A stretch of DNA of 64,000 nt from CBDBFH01 sp965204775 (GTDB lineage Bacteria; Pseudomonadota; Alphaproteobacteria; JAPOUT01; G958296285): NCBI GenBank assembly GCA_965204775.1, contig CBDBFH010000011.1, positions 1 through 64,000 of the forward strand, given 5' to 3'. The notes below the pieces were generated by a model, which did no database searches, was not told the origin of the DNA, and saw nothing but the letters and a program-made list of their open reading frames with translations. Shown piece by piece: positions 38,882 to 46,761 of this stretch; the first letter of the stretch is position 1; every line of letters starts with the position of its first letter. The position numbers were made by a program, and so were the translations under genes.

Positions 38882-39621
38882 GCCGCCCCCTCCGCCGCGA
38901 GCGCGGCCAGCGCGGCGCGCGCATCCAGGCGGCCATCATAGAGGGCGCGGCCTGCAACCACCCCCTCGATTCCGGGACAGGCACCAAGCGCCTTGAGATC
39001 CGCCAGCCCGGAAAGGCCCCCCGAGGCGATCACCGGCACCGGCGCCGCTTCGGCCAGTTCCGCCGTCGCCCGCAGATTGATCCCGGACTTCCGCCCGTCG
39101 CGCAGGATATCGGTGTAAAGCAGCGCCGCCGGGCCGCAATCGGCAAAGCGGCGCGCCGCCTCCAGCGTGGTCAGGGCGCTCAACCGCGTCCAGCCTTCCA
39201 GCGCAACCCGGCCCGCGCGCGAATCCAGCGCGATCACGATCCGGCCCGCAAAGCGCCGGCAGACGCGCTTTGCAAAACCCGGATCGCTCAGCGCCGCGGT
39301 TCCCAGAATCACCCGCCAAACGCCCCGCCCCAGCCAGGATTCAATCGCCCCCTCGGTTCGAATCCCGCCGCCCGCCTGAATTCGCACCGCGCCGCCCGCC
39401 GCCGCCGCGCCCAGAATCGCTTCCAGCGCGCCGTCATTGGCCCGAACCCCGCCGACCGCCCCGTCCAGATCAATCACATGCAAAAAGGAAAAGCCCTGCC
39501 CGACAAAGCCGCGCGCCTGCCCCGCCGGATCATCGCTAAAAACGGTCGCCCGCGACATCCGGCCCTGATCCAGACGCACGCACCGGCCCTGCTTCAGGTC
39601 GATCGCGGCAAACAGAATCAC
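38875..39621 (-). CDS. hisA: ProFAR isomerase HisA
   Basis: TIM-barrel isomerase converting ProFAR to PRFAR. Reading from GTG at 39621 gives 248 residues beginning VILFAAIDLKQGRCVRL, with the catalytic Asp at position 8; the second barrel half carries LYTDILRDG and IASGGL. The GTG overlaps the hisH stop (GTGA). The longer open frame to 39762 lies inside hisH. Confidence 0.97.
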   Translation of the reverse strand: MILFAAIDLKQGRCVRLDQGRMSRATVFSDDPAGQARGFVGQGFSFLHVIDLDGAVGGVRANDGALEAILGAAAAGGAVRIQAGGGIRTEGAIESWLGRGVWRVILGTAALSDPGFAKRVCRRFAGRIVIALDSRAGRVALEGWTRLSALTTLEAARRFADCGPAALLYTDILRDGRKSGINLRATAELAEAAPVPVIASGGLSGLADLKALGACPGIEGVVAGRALYDGRLDARAALAALAAEGAAC

Positions 39622-40265
39622 CCGGTCTGCGCCTCCGGCTCCCATTCCAGAAAGGCGCGGAGGAAATCCAGCCCGGCCTTCTGGCTCTTTTCCGGATGAA
39701 ACTGCACTCCGGCCATCGCCCCCCGCCGGACGGCGGCGGCGAAATCGCCGCCATGATCGCATGTCAAGCCGATCACCGACCGGTCTTCGGGGACAAAGTG
39801 AAAACTATGGGCGAAATAGACGTCGCGACCCGCCAGCGTCTCAAACAGCGCCGGGAGCGCCGCCGCCGCCCGGACTTGATTCCAGCCCATATGGGGCAGG
39901 CGGCAGGCGGGATCGGACGGGGTCAGCGCCCGGACCTCGCCGGCGATCCAGCCCAGACCCGCGCGCCGTCCATGCTCGCGGCCCCAGCCGGCCATCAGAT
40001 GCATCCCGACGCAGATTCCCAGGAAGGGGCGGCCTTCTTCGCAAACCGCCTTTTGCAGGGCCGCCTCGACGCCGGGCAGCGCGGCCAGACCTTCCCGGCA
40101 GGCCTGAAAGGCGCCGACGCCGGGCAGCACGATTCGCTCCGCTCCGGCGATGCGGTCCGGCGCGCGGGTCACCTCGACCGCGCCCGGCGCGCGGGCGCAG
40201 ACCGCCAGCGCCCGGGCGACCGAATGCAGGTTGCCCGATCCGCAATCGATCACGGCGATGCTCAT
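39618..40265 (-). CDS. hisH: Imidazole glycerol phosphate synthase, glutaminase subunit HisH
   Basis: Class I glutamine amidotransferase supplying ammonia to HisF. The 215-residue protein has the nucleophile C85 in LGICVGMHL and the partners H190 and E192 in VQFHPEKS. It starts MSIAVIDCGSGNLHSV at 40265, overlapping the DUF2628 stop by 4 nt. The frame open further upstream is antisense-like coding of its neighbour and is rejected. Confidence 0.97.
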   Translation of the reverse strand: MSIAVIDCGSGNLHSVARALAVCARAPGAVEVTRAPDRIAGAERIVLPGVGAFQACREGLAALPGVEAALQKAVCEEGRPFLGICVGMHLMAGWGREHGRRAGLGWIAGEVRALTPSDPACRLPHMGWNQVRAAAALPALFETLAGRDVYFAHSFHFVPEDRSVIGLTCDHGGDFAAAVRRGAMAGVQFHPEKSQKAGLDFLRAFLEWEPEAQTG

Positions 40266-40687
40266 CCGGCCGGGAGGCGCAAAGGCCCCTCGCCGGGCGG
40301 TTCCGGGGCGGCTTCGGCGCGGCGCGCCTGCGCATAGCGCGCTTCGGCCTCGCCCCGGCTGCGGGCGGCGACAATCACCGGCGGGCCGAAGCCGCGCCCG
40401 CGCAGCGCCCGCACGCGCAACGCCCCGGCCTCCAAAGCCAGAACCAGCTGCAGGCCGAAGAAAAACAGGGCCAGCGCCCCCGGCGCGACAAAGACTCCGG
40501 CGCTGGCCGCAACCGGAATCGCCCCGGCCAGAAGATAAAGCCCCAGTTCCGGCCAGAGGCGGTGCGCCACAAGCCAGAGCGGCCCGGCCCAAAAGGCCGG
40601 CCAGCAAAAGCCCTCGCGCAACAGGACGAAGCGCTCGCGCGGCGTGTGGCCCGGCGTTTCCAGCACGGCATAAAAACGCATTTTCAT
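40262..40687 (-). CDS. DUF2628 small membrane protein in the histidine operon
   Basis: Protein of 141 residues with two or three hydrophobic segments (about 28-60 and 63-85, for example LWLVAHRLWPELGLYLLAGAIPVAA and GALALFFFGLQLVLALEAG). It has the aromatic start MRFYAVLE, the segment FWPAFWAGPLW seen in DUF2628, and a hydrophilic Ala/Glu/Arg tail. It is coupled to hisB and hisH by 4-nt overlaps on both sides. Similar small membrane proteins sit at this spot in other alphaproteobacterial his operons. No function is known. Confidence 0.75.
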   Translation of the reverse strand: MKMRFYAVLETPGHTPRERFVLLREGFCWPAFWAGPLWLVAHRLWPELGLYLLAGAIPVAASAGVFVAPGALALFFFGLQLVLALEAGALRVRALRGRGFGPPVIVAARSRGEAEARYAQARRAEAAPEPPGEGPLRLPAG

Positions 40688-41310
40688 CCTGCGCCCGCGC
40701 CGGAATCGGGGTCTTTGGTCGAAACCCGCACCGCCGGGGCGCGCGGATCAATCTCGACCGCCATGCGCACCGCCCGCGCCAGCCCCTTGTAGCAGGACTC
40801 GACAATATGATGCGTGTTGCGCCCGTAAAGGGTCTCGACGTGCAGCGTGATCCCCGCCGACTGGGCAAAGGCATGAAACCATTCGCGAAAGAGTTCGGTG
40901 TCCATTTCGCCCAGCCGGGCGGCGGGCAGCGCCACGCGCCAGATCAGGTAAGGCCGCCCCGAAATGTCGAGGCTGACGCGGGTGCACGTCTCGTCCATCG
41001 GGATCAGGGCCTGGCCATAGCGGCGGATTCCGGCCAAATCGCCCAGCGCGGTTCGCAGCGCTTCGCCCAGCGCCAGCCCGGTATCCTCGGTCGTATGGTG
41101 CAGGTCGACTTGCAAATCGCCGGCCGCCTGAAGGGAGAGATCAATCAACCCGTGGCGTGAAAATTGCTCCAGCATATGATCCAGAAAGCCGATTCCGGTC
41201 GCAATCTCATAGCGGCCCGCGCCGTCCAGATCGAGGCGCACCGCAATATCGGTCTCTTTGGTCCGCCGCCGAATGCTGGCGCGGCGCGTCTGTTTTTTGC
41301 CTGCCGTCAT
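40684..41310 (-). CDS. hisB: Imidazoleglycerol-phosphate dehydratase HisB
   Basis: Monofunctional dehydratase of histidine synthesis (no phosphatase domain). The 208-residue protein has the metal-binding motifs FLDHMLEQFSRHG, HHTTEDTGLALGEA and HHIVESCYKGLARA. ATG at 41310 (MTAGKKQTRRASIRRRTKET) is chosen over the extension to 41382. It is the first histidine gene of the operon; a 90-bp gap separates it from smr upstream. Confidence 0.97.
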   Translation of the reverse strand: MTAGKKQTRRASIRRRTKETDIAVRLDLDGAGRYEIATGIGFLDHMLEQFSRHGLIDLSLQAAGDLQVDLHHTTEDTGLALGEALRTALGDLAGIRRYGQALIPMDETCTRVSLDISGRPYLIWRVALPAARLGEMDTELFREWFHAFAQSAGITLHVETLYGRNTHHIVESCYKGLARAVRMAVEIDPRAPAVRVSTKDPDSGAGAG

Positions 41311-41400
41311 GAAAATGGAACTCGCAACAAGGTTTTGGCGCGATCCGCACCGGGCGTCCCTTTTAGCAAGCCGGGCGGGCACTGGCCAAGCCCAGCCGAA

Positions 41401-41961
41401 TTAAACCTTGGCGGGCCGGGGGCGGATCAAACGCAGATAAAACGCCCCCTCTCCTCCGTCATGGGGCGGGGCGGGCGCATAGGCGGCGACCCGGCTTGCC
41501 AGCGGCGGCTGGGCGAGCCATTGCGGCAAGGCGCGGCGCAGAAGTCCGGGGGCGTGATCCGGCAAAACGCCGGAGGAAGACGGCCTGCCCTTGCCGGTGA
41601 TGACGCAAACCCAAAGGCAGCCTTGCGCCTGCCCGCGCCCGACAAATGTCTCAAGCGCCCGGCGCGCCTGCGCCTGGCTCAACCCATGCAGATCAAGCCG
41701 GGTCTGGGGGCGAATCCGGCCTTGCCTGATCTGGCGCAAGACGCGCCGGTCGCGGATTGCAACTGCGGGGCGCGGAGATTTTCCGGAAGCGCGCCGGGCC
41801 GGGCGCACAGGCGCGCCCGGCGGGCGGGCGGGCGCGGATTTCAGCCGGGGCGCTTCAACAAATTCCTGCCACGCCGCCCGATCCGCCGGATCAAGGCTTG
41901 CAGCCCGCGCCGCCTTGCCCCGGACGGCTTTCAGGCCGCCGCCGTCGCCACCACCTGCCAA
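41401..41961 (-). CDS. Smr-domain protein
   Basis: Small MutS-related domain protein, a predicted DNA/RNA-nicking or binding domain. The Smr core is LDLHGLSQAQARRALETFV, the loop VITGKG and the C-terminal GEGAFYLRLIR. The conserved N-terminus begins LDPADRAAWQEFVE. The start is uncertain: TTG at 41961, TTG at 42000 and a non-standard CTG at 41934 (overlapping the upstream stop as CTGA) are the only in-frame candidates close to the fold. I used 41961. A Pro/Arg/Ala linker separates the two halves. Confidence 0.83.
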   Translation of the reverse strand: MAGGGDGGGLKAVRGKAARAASLDPADRAAWQEFVEAPRLKSAPARPPGAPVRPARRASGKSPRPAVAIRDRRVLRQIRQGRIRPQTRLDLHGLSQAQARRALETFVGRGQAQGCLWVCVITGKGRPSSSGVLPDHAPGLLRRALPQWLAQPPLASRVAAYAPAPPHDGGEGAFYLRLIRPRPAKV

Positions 41962-42590
41962 TTGGGATCGCGCGCGCGCAGATCGCGGCGGAACGTCCAA
42001 AGATCGCTCATCGCCCGCGCCTGACCGGGATCGCCGGCGATGATCCGCCCTTCCCCGTCCTTGACCCAGGAAATCTGGCGGCTTTCAAAGCGCACCGCGA
42101 TCCGGGCCATGCGATCTTCCAGCGCGGCCTCCATGATTCGCGCACCGGTCATCTCGCACACGGCGGCCCCGGCCTCGTGTTGCTGGACGGCGCGCTCCTC
42201 GATCACCTGACGGAAGCGGGCCAGAACCTCCGCCGAAACCAGCCGCCCCAAAATTTTCAAATCCCCCTTGGCGAAGGCGGCGATCACCATCTCATAGGCC
42301 TTGGCCGCCCCGGCGAGAAAGACCTCGCCGCGAAAATTGCGGTCGGCGCGGGCGATCTGGCCAAGACCGGCCCGGGCGCGCTCATGAATCTGGGGCGTGG
42401 CGGCCAGCGGCGCGGCGCTCTGCGCCGCCCGCGCCGCCGGGGGCAATACCGGGGCCGGGCGCGCCCGGACCGGCTTGCCCGCCGGACCGGGGCGCGGGCC
42501 CGTCCGGCGGCCCAAAACGCTGCGCAGTTTGAGCAGAACCGCCAGCGCGCCAACCGCCAGAAGAATGTCAAAAAGCGTGAGGCCGCTCAT
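41931..42590 (-). CDS. Tim44-like domain protein
   Basis: Membrane-anchored protein of 219 residues with one N-terminal transmembrane helix (about 5-22, TLFDILLAVGALAVLLKL), a Pro/Arg/Ala linker (about 27-68), and a Tim44-like (NTF2-fold) domain with FLAGAAKAYEMVIAAFAKGDLKILGRLVS and the terminal WTFRRDLRARDPNWQVVAT. The eukaryotic homologue recruits Hsp70 to the TIM23 channel; in bacteria the role is unclear. ATG at 42590 gives the anchor at once. It is followed by smr; secB, often nearby, is absent. Confidence 0.9.
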   Translation of the reverse strand: MSGLTLFDILLAVGALAVLLKLRSVLGRRTGPRPGPAGKPVRARPAPVLPPAARAAQSAAPLAATPQIHERARAGLGQIARADRNFRGEVFLAGAAKAYEMVIAAFAKGDLKILGRLVSAEVLARFRQVIEERAVQQHEAGAAVCEMTGARIMEAALEDRMARIAVRFESRQISWVKDGEGRIIAGDPGQARAMSDLWTFRRDLRARDPNWQVVATAAA

Positions 42591-42719
42591 CCTCTCACCA
42601 CTCACCTGTCTTGCGCCCGCCATCCGCCGGCAGGTCTCATATCAAAGGCGAGTATGGCATGAAAGACGCGCCTTCGACAAACCCCCTTCTGCGGGCCCCC
42701 TTCTGCAGGACCCCGCGCC

Positions 42720-43433
42720 TTACAGGTAATCCTTCCAGAGCGCCTCAGGCCCCAGACTTTCGACCAGACGGGCATGGGCGTGCGCTTCGGCTTCGGTCAA
42801 AAGGCCGGGAAGAACCGGACCCGGCGCAGGCCGAGGCGAGGGGGCTGCCCCCCGCCTCTCCCCGGTCCGGCGCGCCGCAGGCGCGTCCAGCCCAAAACTC
42901 GCCTGCCGCCCTCCGGTCAGTTCCAGATAGACGCCGCACAACAGGTGCGCATCCAGCAAGGCGCCGTGGCCGTGCTCTTCGCGCGCCCGCAAATCGATTC
43001 CCATCCGGCTGCACAGCGCGTCCAGCGAGATTTTTTGACCGGGAAAGCGCGCCCGCGCCAGCGCCAGCGTATCCACCACGCGCGAAGGCGGCAGAGGGGG
43101 GCGGTCGATCCGGGCCAGTTCCATGTTCAAAAAACCCAGATCAAACTCCGCATTGTGCATCACCAGCGGGGCGGCGCCGAGAAAGGCGAGCAACTCTTCG
43201 GCAATCCCGGCAAAGCGGGGCTGGCCGCGCAAAAACGCGTCGGTCAGTTTGTGCACCCGCCGCGCCTCTTCCGGCATTGGGCGTTCGGGATTGAGATAGC
43301 GCTGGAAGACGCGGCCCGTCGGAATCCGCCGCGACAATTCCACACAGCCGATCTCGACGATCCGGTGGCCTTCCGCTGTCTTCAGACCGGTGGTTTCGGT
43401 ATCCAGAACGATTTCGCGCTCTTCCACCATCAC
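42720..43433 (-). CDS. dnaQ: DNA polymerase III epsilon subunit (3'-5' proofreading exonuclease)
   Basis: Proofreading subunit. The DEDDh exonuclease motifs are D11/E13 (LDTETTG), HNAEFD with its Asp, and HGALLDAHLL carrying the final His/Asp. The 237-residue protein has a C-terminal Pro-rich linker and a short polymerase-binding tail. Its start overlaps the coaE stop by 4 nt, the common alphaproteobacterial aroE-coaE-dnaQ order. A 129-bp gap to tim44 shows nothing beyond pyrimidine-rich sequence. Confidence 0.96.
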   Translation of the reverse strand: MMVEEREIVLDTETTGLKTAEGHRIVEIGCVELSRRIPTGRVFQRYLNPERPMPEEARRVHKLTDAFLRGQPRFAGIAEELLAFLGAAPLVMHNAEFDLGFLNMELARIDRPPLPPSRVVDTLALARARFPGQKISLDALCSRMGIDLRAREEHGHGALLDAHLLCGVYLELTGGRQASFGLDAPAARRTGERRGAAPSPRPAPGPVLPGLLTEAEAHAHARLVESLGPEALWKDYL

Positions 43434-44026
43434 CCGCCGCCCCGCTTGAGGCGCTGCGCCAGCGCCTTGATCTGCCCGGCGGCATAAGCGCGCCCGCGCC
43501 CGGTGTCGATCACCACATCGGACCGCCGCCGCTTTTCCTCATCGGGCAGCTGGCGGGCCAGAATTTTTTGAAACTTCTCTTCATCCATATCGGGGCGGGC
43601 CAGAACACGCTGCCTTTGCACCGCATAGGGTGCGCTGGCGACCACGACCAGATCAACCGCTTTGTCCCCCCCGGTCTCGAAGAGGAGCGGAATGTCGAAC
43701 AGGACCGCCGGGGCGCGGGCGGCGCGGGCCGCGGCCAGAAAGTCTTGCCGCGAGGCGGACAGCAGAGGATGAACCACCGCCTCCAGAGCGCGCATTTTTT
43801 CCGCATCGCCCAGCGCCAGCCCGGCCAGCGCGGCGCGATCCACCGCCCCGTCCCGCACCGCCTCGGGAAACATCGCCCCCACCGGCCCGACGCCCGCCCC
43901 GCCCGGCGCATAAAGCGCATGGACGGCGGCATCGGCGTCATAAAGCGGAAAGCCGTGGGCGGAGAGCGTGCGCGCCGTCTCGCTCTTGCCCATTCCGATT
44001 GAGCCGGTGATCGCAACCCGCAGCAT
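43430..44026 (-). CDS. coaE: Dephospho-CoA kinase
   Basis: Last step of CoA synthesis. The 198-residue P-loop protein has GSIGMGKSE (8-16), the DADAAVH motif, FDIPLLFETGGDKAVD and RRRSDVVIDTG. It begins right after the aroE stop. With coaA at 37 kb, the window holds the first and last enzymes of CoA synthesis. Confidence 0.97.
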   Translation of the reverse strand: MLRVAITGSIGMGKSETARTLSAHGFPLYDADAAVHALYAPGGAGVGPVGAMFPEAVRDGAVDRAALAGLALGDAEKMRALEAVVHPLLSASRQDFLAAARAARAPAVLFDIPLLFETGGDKAVDLVVVASAPYAVQRQRVLARPDMDEEKFQKILARQLPDEEKRRRSDVVIDTGRGRAYAAGQIKALAQRLKRGGG

Positions 44027-44908
44027 TCAGGCCCCCGCAAGATCGCGCGCCACCGCCCGGCGCAAAGCCGTGCTGATTTCAGGCCGCTCCCCGAACCAAA
44101 TGGCGAACGAGGCCGCCGCCTGATGCAGCAACATTCCCAGACCATCGACCGTCTCGTGGCCCCGCCCGCCCGCCGCGGCCAGGAGCGGGGTTTGCAAAGG
44201 CGCATAGACGATATCGGCGACCGGCGCCGCGAGGGGCAGCGCCTCCAGCGGCAGCGTCAGTCCCGGCGCGCCGGTCATGCCCAAAGAACTCGCATTGACC
44301 AAAAGACCGGCCCCCTCCAGCGCCCGGCGGCAGCCGGCGGGGTCGGCCAGATCGACCGGATCAACCCGCATCGCGCGCCCCCCCGCCCCGGCCAGCGCCC
44401 GGATATGGTCCAGACTGCGATTGATCACGCGCAATTCGGCAAGACCGGCCTCTTCCAGCGCCAGCGCGATAGCCCGCGCCGCGCCCCCGGCCCCGACCAT
44501 CACCGCCGGCGCGCCGGATGACGCCCGCCATTGCGGGGCGGCTTCGCGCAGGCCCGCCAGAAAGCCGGCCCCGTCGGTGTTGTAGCCGGTCAACCCCTCC
44601 GGCCCGGCCCGAATGACATTGACCGCCCCCAGCCGCCTTGCCTCCGGGGCCAGATCATGCGCCAGCCCCAGCGCCGCGCAGGCCGTCTGTTTGTGCGGGA
44701 TCGTGACATTGACCCCGGCAAAGCCGTGCCGGGTCAGCGCGTGGATGAAGGGAGGAAGATCGACCGGAGGCACATCGAGTGCCTGATAGACGGCCTCGCG
44801 CCCGCTTTGCTCCAGCCAGTGATTGTGAATCAGGGGGGAGCGGCTATGGGCGGCGGGCCAGCCGATCACCGCCAGTTTTTGCCCGGCCCCGCCCTTGCCC
44901 CGACTCAC
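44027..44908 (-). CDS. aroE: Shikimate dehydrogenase
   Basis: NADPH-dependent reduction of 3-dehydroshikimate. The 293-residue protein has the substrate motif IGWPAAHSRSPLIHN, the catalytic K73 in NVTIPHKQTA, N97 and D112 (YNTDGAGF), the nucleotide loop MVGAGGAARAIALAL and the NRS discriminating loop. It overlaps maf by 4 nt. Confidence 0.97.
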   Translation of the reverse strand: MSRGKGGAGQKLAVIGWPAAHSRSPLIHNHWLEQSGREAVYQALDVPPVDLPPFIHALTRHGFAGVNVTIPHKQTACAALGLAHDLAPEARRLGAVNVIRAGPEGLTGYNTDGAGFLAGLREAAPQWRASSGAPAVMVGAGGAARAIALALEEAGLAELRVINRSLDHIRALAGAGGRAMRVDPVDLADPAGCRRALEGAGLLVNASSLGMTGAPGLTLPLEALPLAAPVADIVYAPLQTPLLAAAGGRGHETVDGLGMLLHQAAASFAIWFGERPEISTALRRAVARDLAGA

Positions 44909-45516
44909 GCGGCCAGCGCCCCCCGGCGGCGCAATTCTTCCAGCAGGGGCAGAAGAGGCAGGCCCAGAATTGCAAAGTAATCCCCGTCGATTTGCGAAAA
45001 CAGATGAACCCCCAGCCCCTCCAGAGCGTAGGCCCCGGCGCTGGCCAAAATGCCCGGACCGGTGGCTTCCAGATAGGAGTCCAGAAAGTCGTCGCTGAAG
45101 GCGCGCATGGTCAGGCGCGCGCTTTGCCGGCGCCGCCAGACTTCCGCGCCGTCCTGGGCCAGAACCAGGCCGCCATGAAGGGCATGGGTGCGCCCGCGCA
45201 GCCGCCGGAGAAGCCGGCGCGCCTCTTTCATATCGGCGGGCTTGTCCAGTCTTTCGCCTTCCAGTTCCAGAATCTGATCGGCCCCGGCGACCAGTGCGCC
45301 CGCCCGCCCGGCGCTGACCTTGCAGGCCTTGGCGCGGGCCAGATGCACCGCCAGATCGGGCAGGGCGCCGGAGAAAGCCTGCTTGATTGCCCCCTCATCG
45401 ACGCCTGAAGGCGCGATCTCAACCCCGGCCAGACCGGCCCCGCGCAGAAGCGCGGCCCGCGACGGACTCTTTGAGGCCAGAACAAAGGGGGGGCCGGACA
45501 GAGGCAGACGGCTCAT
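44905..45516 (-). CDS. maf: Maf-family nucleoside triphosphate pyrophosphatase
   Basis: House-cleaning pyrophosphatase of the Maf/YceF family, 203 residues. It has the N-terminal loop FVLASKSPSRAALLRGAG, the AGADQIL motif with the metal-binding Asp, and a C-terminal GDYFAILGLPLLPLLEELRR. Exact substrate (7-methyl-GTP, dTTP or UTP) cannot be assigned. Its start overlaps the ppsR stop by 4 nt; the ppsR-maf-aroE-coaE-dnaQ order leading away from the origin is typical of alphaproteobacteria. Confidence 0.95.
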   Translation of the reverse strand: MSRLPLSGPPFVLASKSPSRAALLRGAGLAGVEIAPSGVDEGAIKQAFSGALPDLAVHLARAKACKVSAGRAGALVAGADQILELEGERLDKPADMKEARRLLRRLRGRTHALHGGLVLAQDGAEVWRRRQSARLTMRAFSDDFLDSYLEATGPGILASAGAYALEGLGVHLFSQIDGDYFAILGLPLLPLLEELRRRGALAA

Positions 45517-46352
45517 AGCGGGCCTTCGCGGGTCCGGCCCTCGCGGGCTTCGCGCTCCAGATTGAGGACCGCCGCCGCCGTCTCCTCGACCGAACTGTGG
45601 GTCACGTCGATCACCGGCCAGCCTTTGCGGGCGAAGAGCCGGGCGGCGGCGCGGGTTTCCTCGGCGACCTTGTTCGGCTCGACATAGGAGCCGGTGCGCA
45701 TCTCTTCGGCTTCGGGGAAGCGCGTGCGCCGCAGCTGAACCAGCCGGCCCGGACTCAGGCTCAATCCGACGATCAAGGGCCGGGCCGCCTCTTCCAGCGC
45801 GCGCGGGACGGGCAGGTCCGGAACCAGCGGCACATTCGCCGCCTTGATTCCACGCTGGGCCAGATAAATGCAGGTCGGAGTCTTCGAGGTCCGGCTGGGC
45901 CCAACCAGAATTACGTCGGCCTGATCAAGCGTCTCCAGCATCTGGCCGTCGTCATGGGCAATCGCGTAGTTGAGCGCGGCCAGTTTTCTGAAATAGGCGG
46001 CGTCCATGTCATGCTGCCGTCCGGCGCGCCCGGCCAGCGGCGCGCTCAGATAGGCCGAAATCGCCTGAATCGGCGAGTCAAGAACCGCGATGCAGGGAAG
46101 GTCCAGCACCCGGCAGCGAGTCTCCAATTCGGCGCGCAGATCGTCGTCGATCAGCGTGAACATCACCAGCCCGGGCTGGGCGGCGATGGCATCCAGCACC
46201 GGCTTCAGATGGCGGGGCGAGCGGATCAGGGCATAGACGTGCTCGACCGGCGACAGGCCGACAAAACGCGCACAGGCCGCCCGGCTGATCGCATTCAGCG
46301 TCTCGCCGGTCGCATCCGAAATCAGATGGAGATGAAAAACATCGTGCCGCAT
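45513..46352 (-). CDS. ppsR: Pyruvate,phosphate dikinase / PEP synthase regulatory protein (DUF299 family)
   Basis: Bifunctional ADP-dependent kinase and Pi-dependent phosphorylase controlling PPDK or PEP synthase. The 279-residue protein starts MRHDVFHLHLISDATGETLNAI and has the P-loop GPSRTSKT (151-158). ATG at 46352 is preceded by GAGG at good spacing; an open frame to 46502 is compositionally non-coding. The homologous gene (RP001 in Rickettsia) flanks the replication origin in Caulobacter and Rickettsia, opposite hemE, as here. Confidence 0.95.
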   Translation of the reverse strand: MRHDVFHLHLISDATGETLNAISRAACARFVGLSPVEHVYALIRSPRHLKPVLDAIAAQPGLVMFTLIDDDLRAELETRCRVLDLPCIAVLDSPIQAISAYLSAPLAGRAGRQHDMDAAYFRKLAALNYAIAHDDGQMLETLDQADVILVGPSRTSKTPTCIYLAQRGIKAANVPLVPDLPVPRALEEAARPLIVGLSLSPGRLVQLRRTRFPEAEEMRTGSYVEPNKVAEETRAAARLFARKGWPVIDVTHSSVEETAAAVLNLEREAREGRTREGPL

Positions 46353-46761
46353 GATATGCGCCTCGCGCCGCCCCGCTTGATGTGGATCATCCTGTGAAGA
46401 CCCGGCGCGCGGACCGGCAGGCCGCATTTTTGTGCTCGTCTGCTCACATGATCCTCCGCCGCCGCCGTCCCTGAATTGCTTTGGCGGGAATATCCAGGGC
46501 AATGCTCATTTGCCCCAAGCCTCCCATCTTCTGTCCCCGCAATTCACAGGATATATCTCACCTTATCGCGACCGGGTTTGCCGAAGAAATTTCCCCGCCT
46601 TCTCCCTTTCCCTCCCTATAATCAACAGGTCTGGAGTTCCAGGCGGGAAAAACGCGGGAAAACTCCCCTTTTCTCCCGAATAAACAGATACAGCAACAAA
46701 CAACAACATTTCTATATTTATTGAAGAAGAAGACCAAAGGACGAAGAAACAGGCGGAAGCA
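46353..46761. other. oriC: Candidate chromosomal replication origin (oriC)
   Basis: Non-coding gap of 409 bp between divergent ppsR and hemE, the position of the mapped Caulobacter origin. It contains one perfect TGATCCACA DnaA box (46381-46389, minus), weaker matches at 46540-46548 and 46563-46571, and three GCGGGAA words (46484-46490, 46643-46649, 46654-46660). A hairpin CGGGA...TCCCG spans 46655-46678. From about 46679 to 46735 the sequence is roughly 70 percent A/T, a plausible unwinding element, and it also forms the hemE leader. I see no full TTAA-N7-TTAA CtrA site. Function is inferred. Confidence 0.7.
46381..46389 (-). promoter_or_regulatory. DnaA box TGATCCACA
   Basis: Exact match, on the minus strand, to the TGATCCACA form of the DnaA box found in the Caulobacter origin, and one base from the E. 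coli consensus TTATCCACA. It lies 28 bp upstream of the ppsR start inside the candidate oriC, so DnaA could also influence ppsR. Confidence 0.65.

Noticed and set aside
46617..46622. TATAAT as a hemE -10 box
   Set aside because: No acceptable -35 sequence at 16-18 bp upstream, so no promoter is called.
46353..46761. CtrA sites as in the Caulobacter origin
   Set aside because: No TTAA-N7-TTAA pair is visible in the gap, so CtrA control is not claimed.
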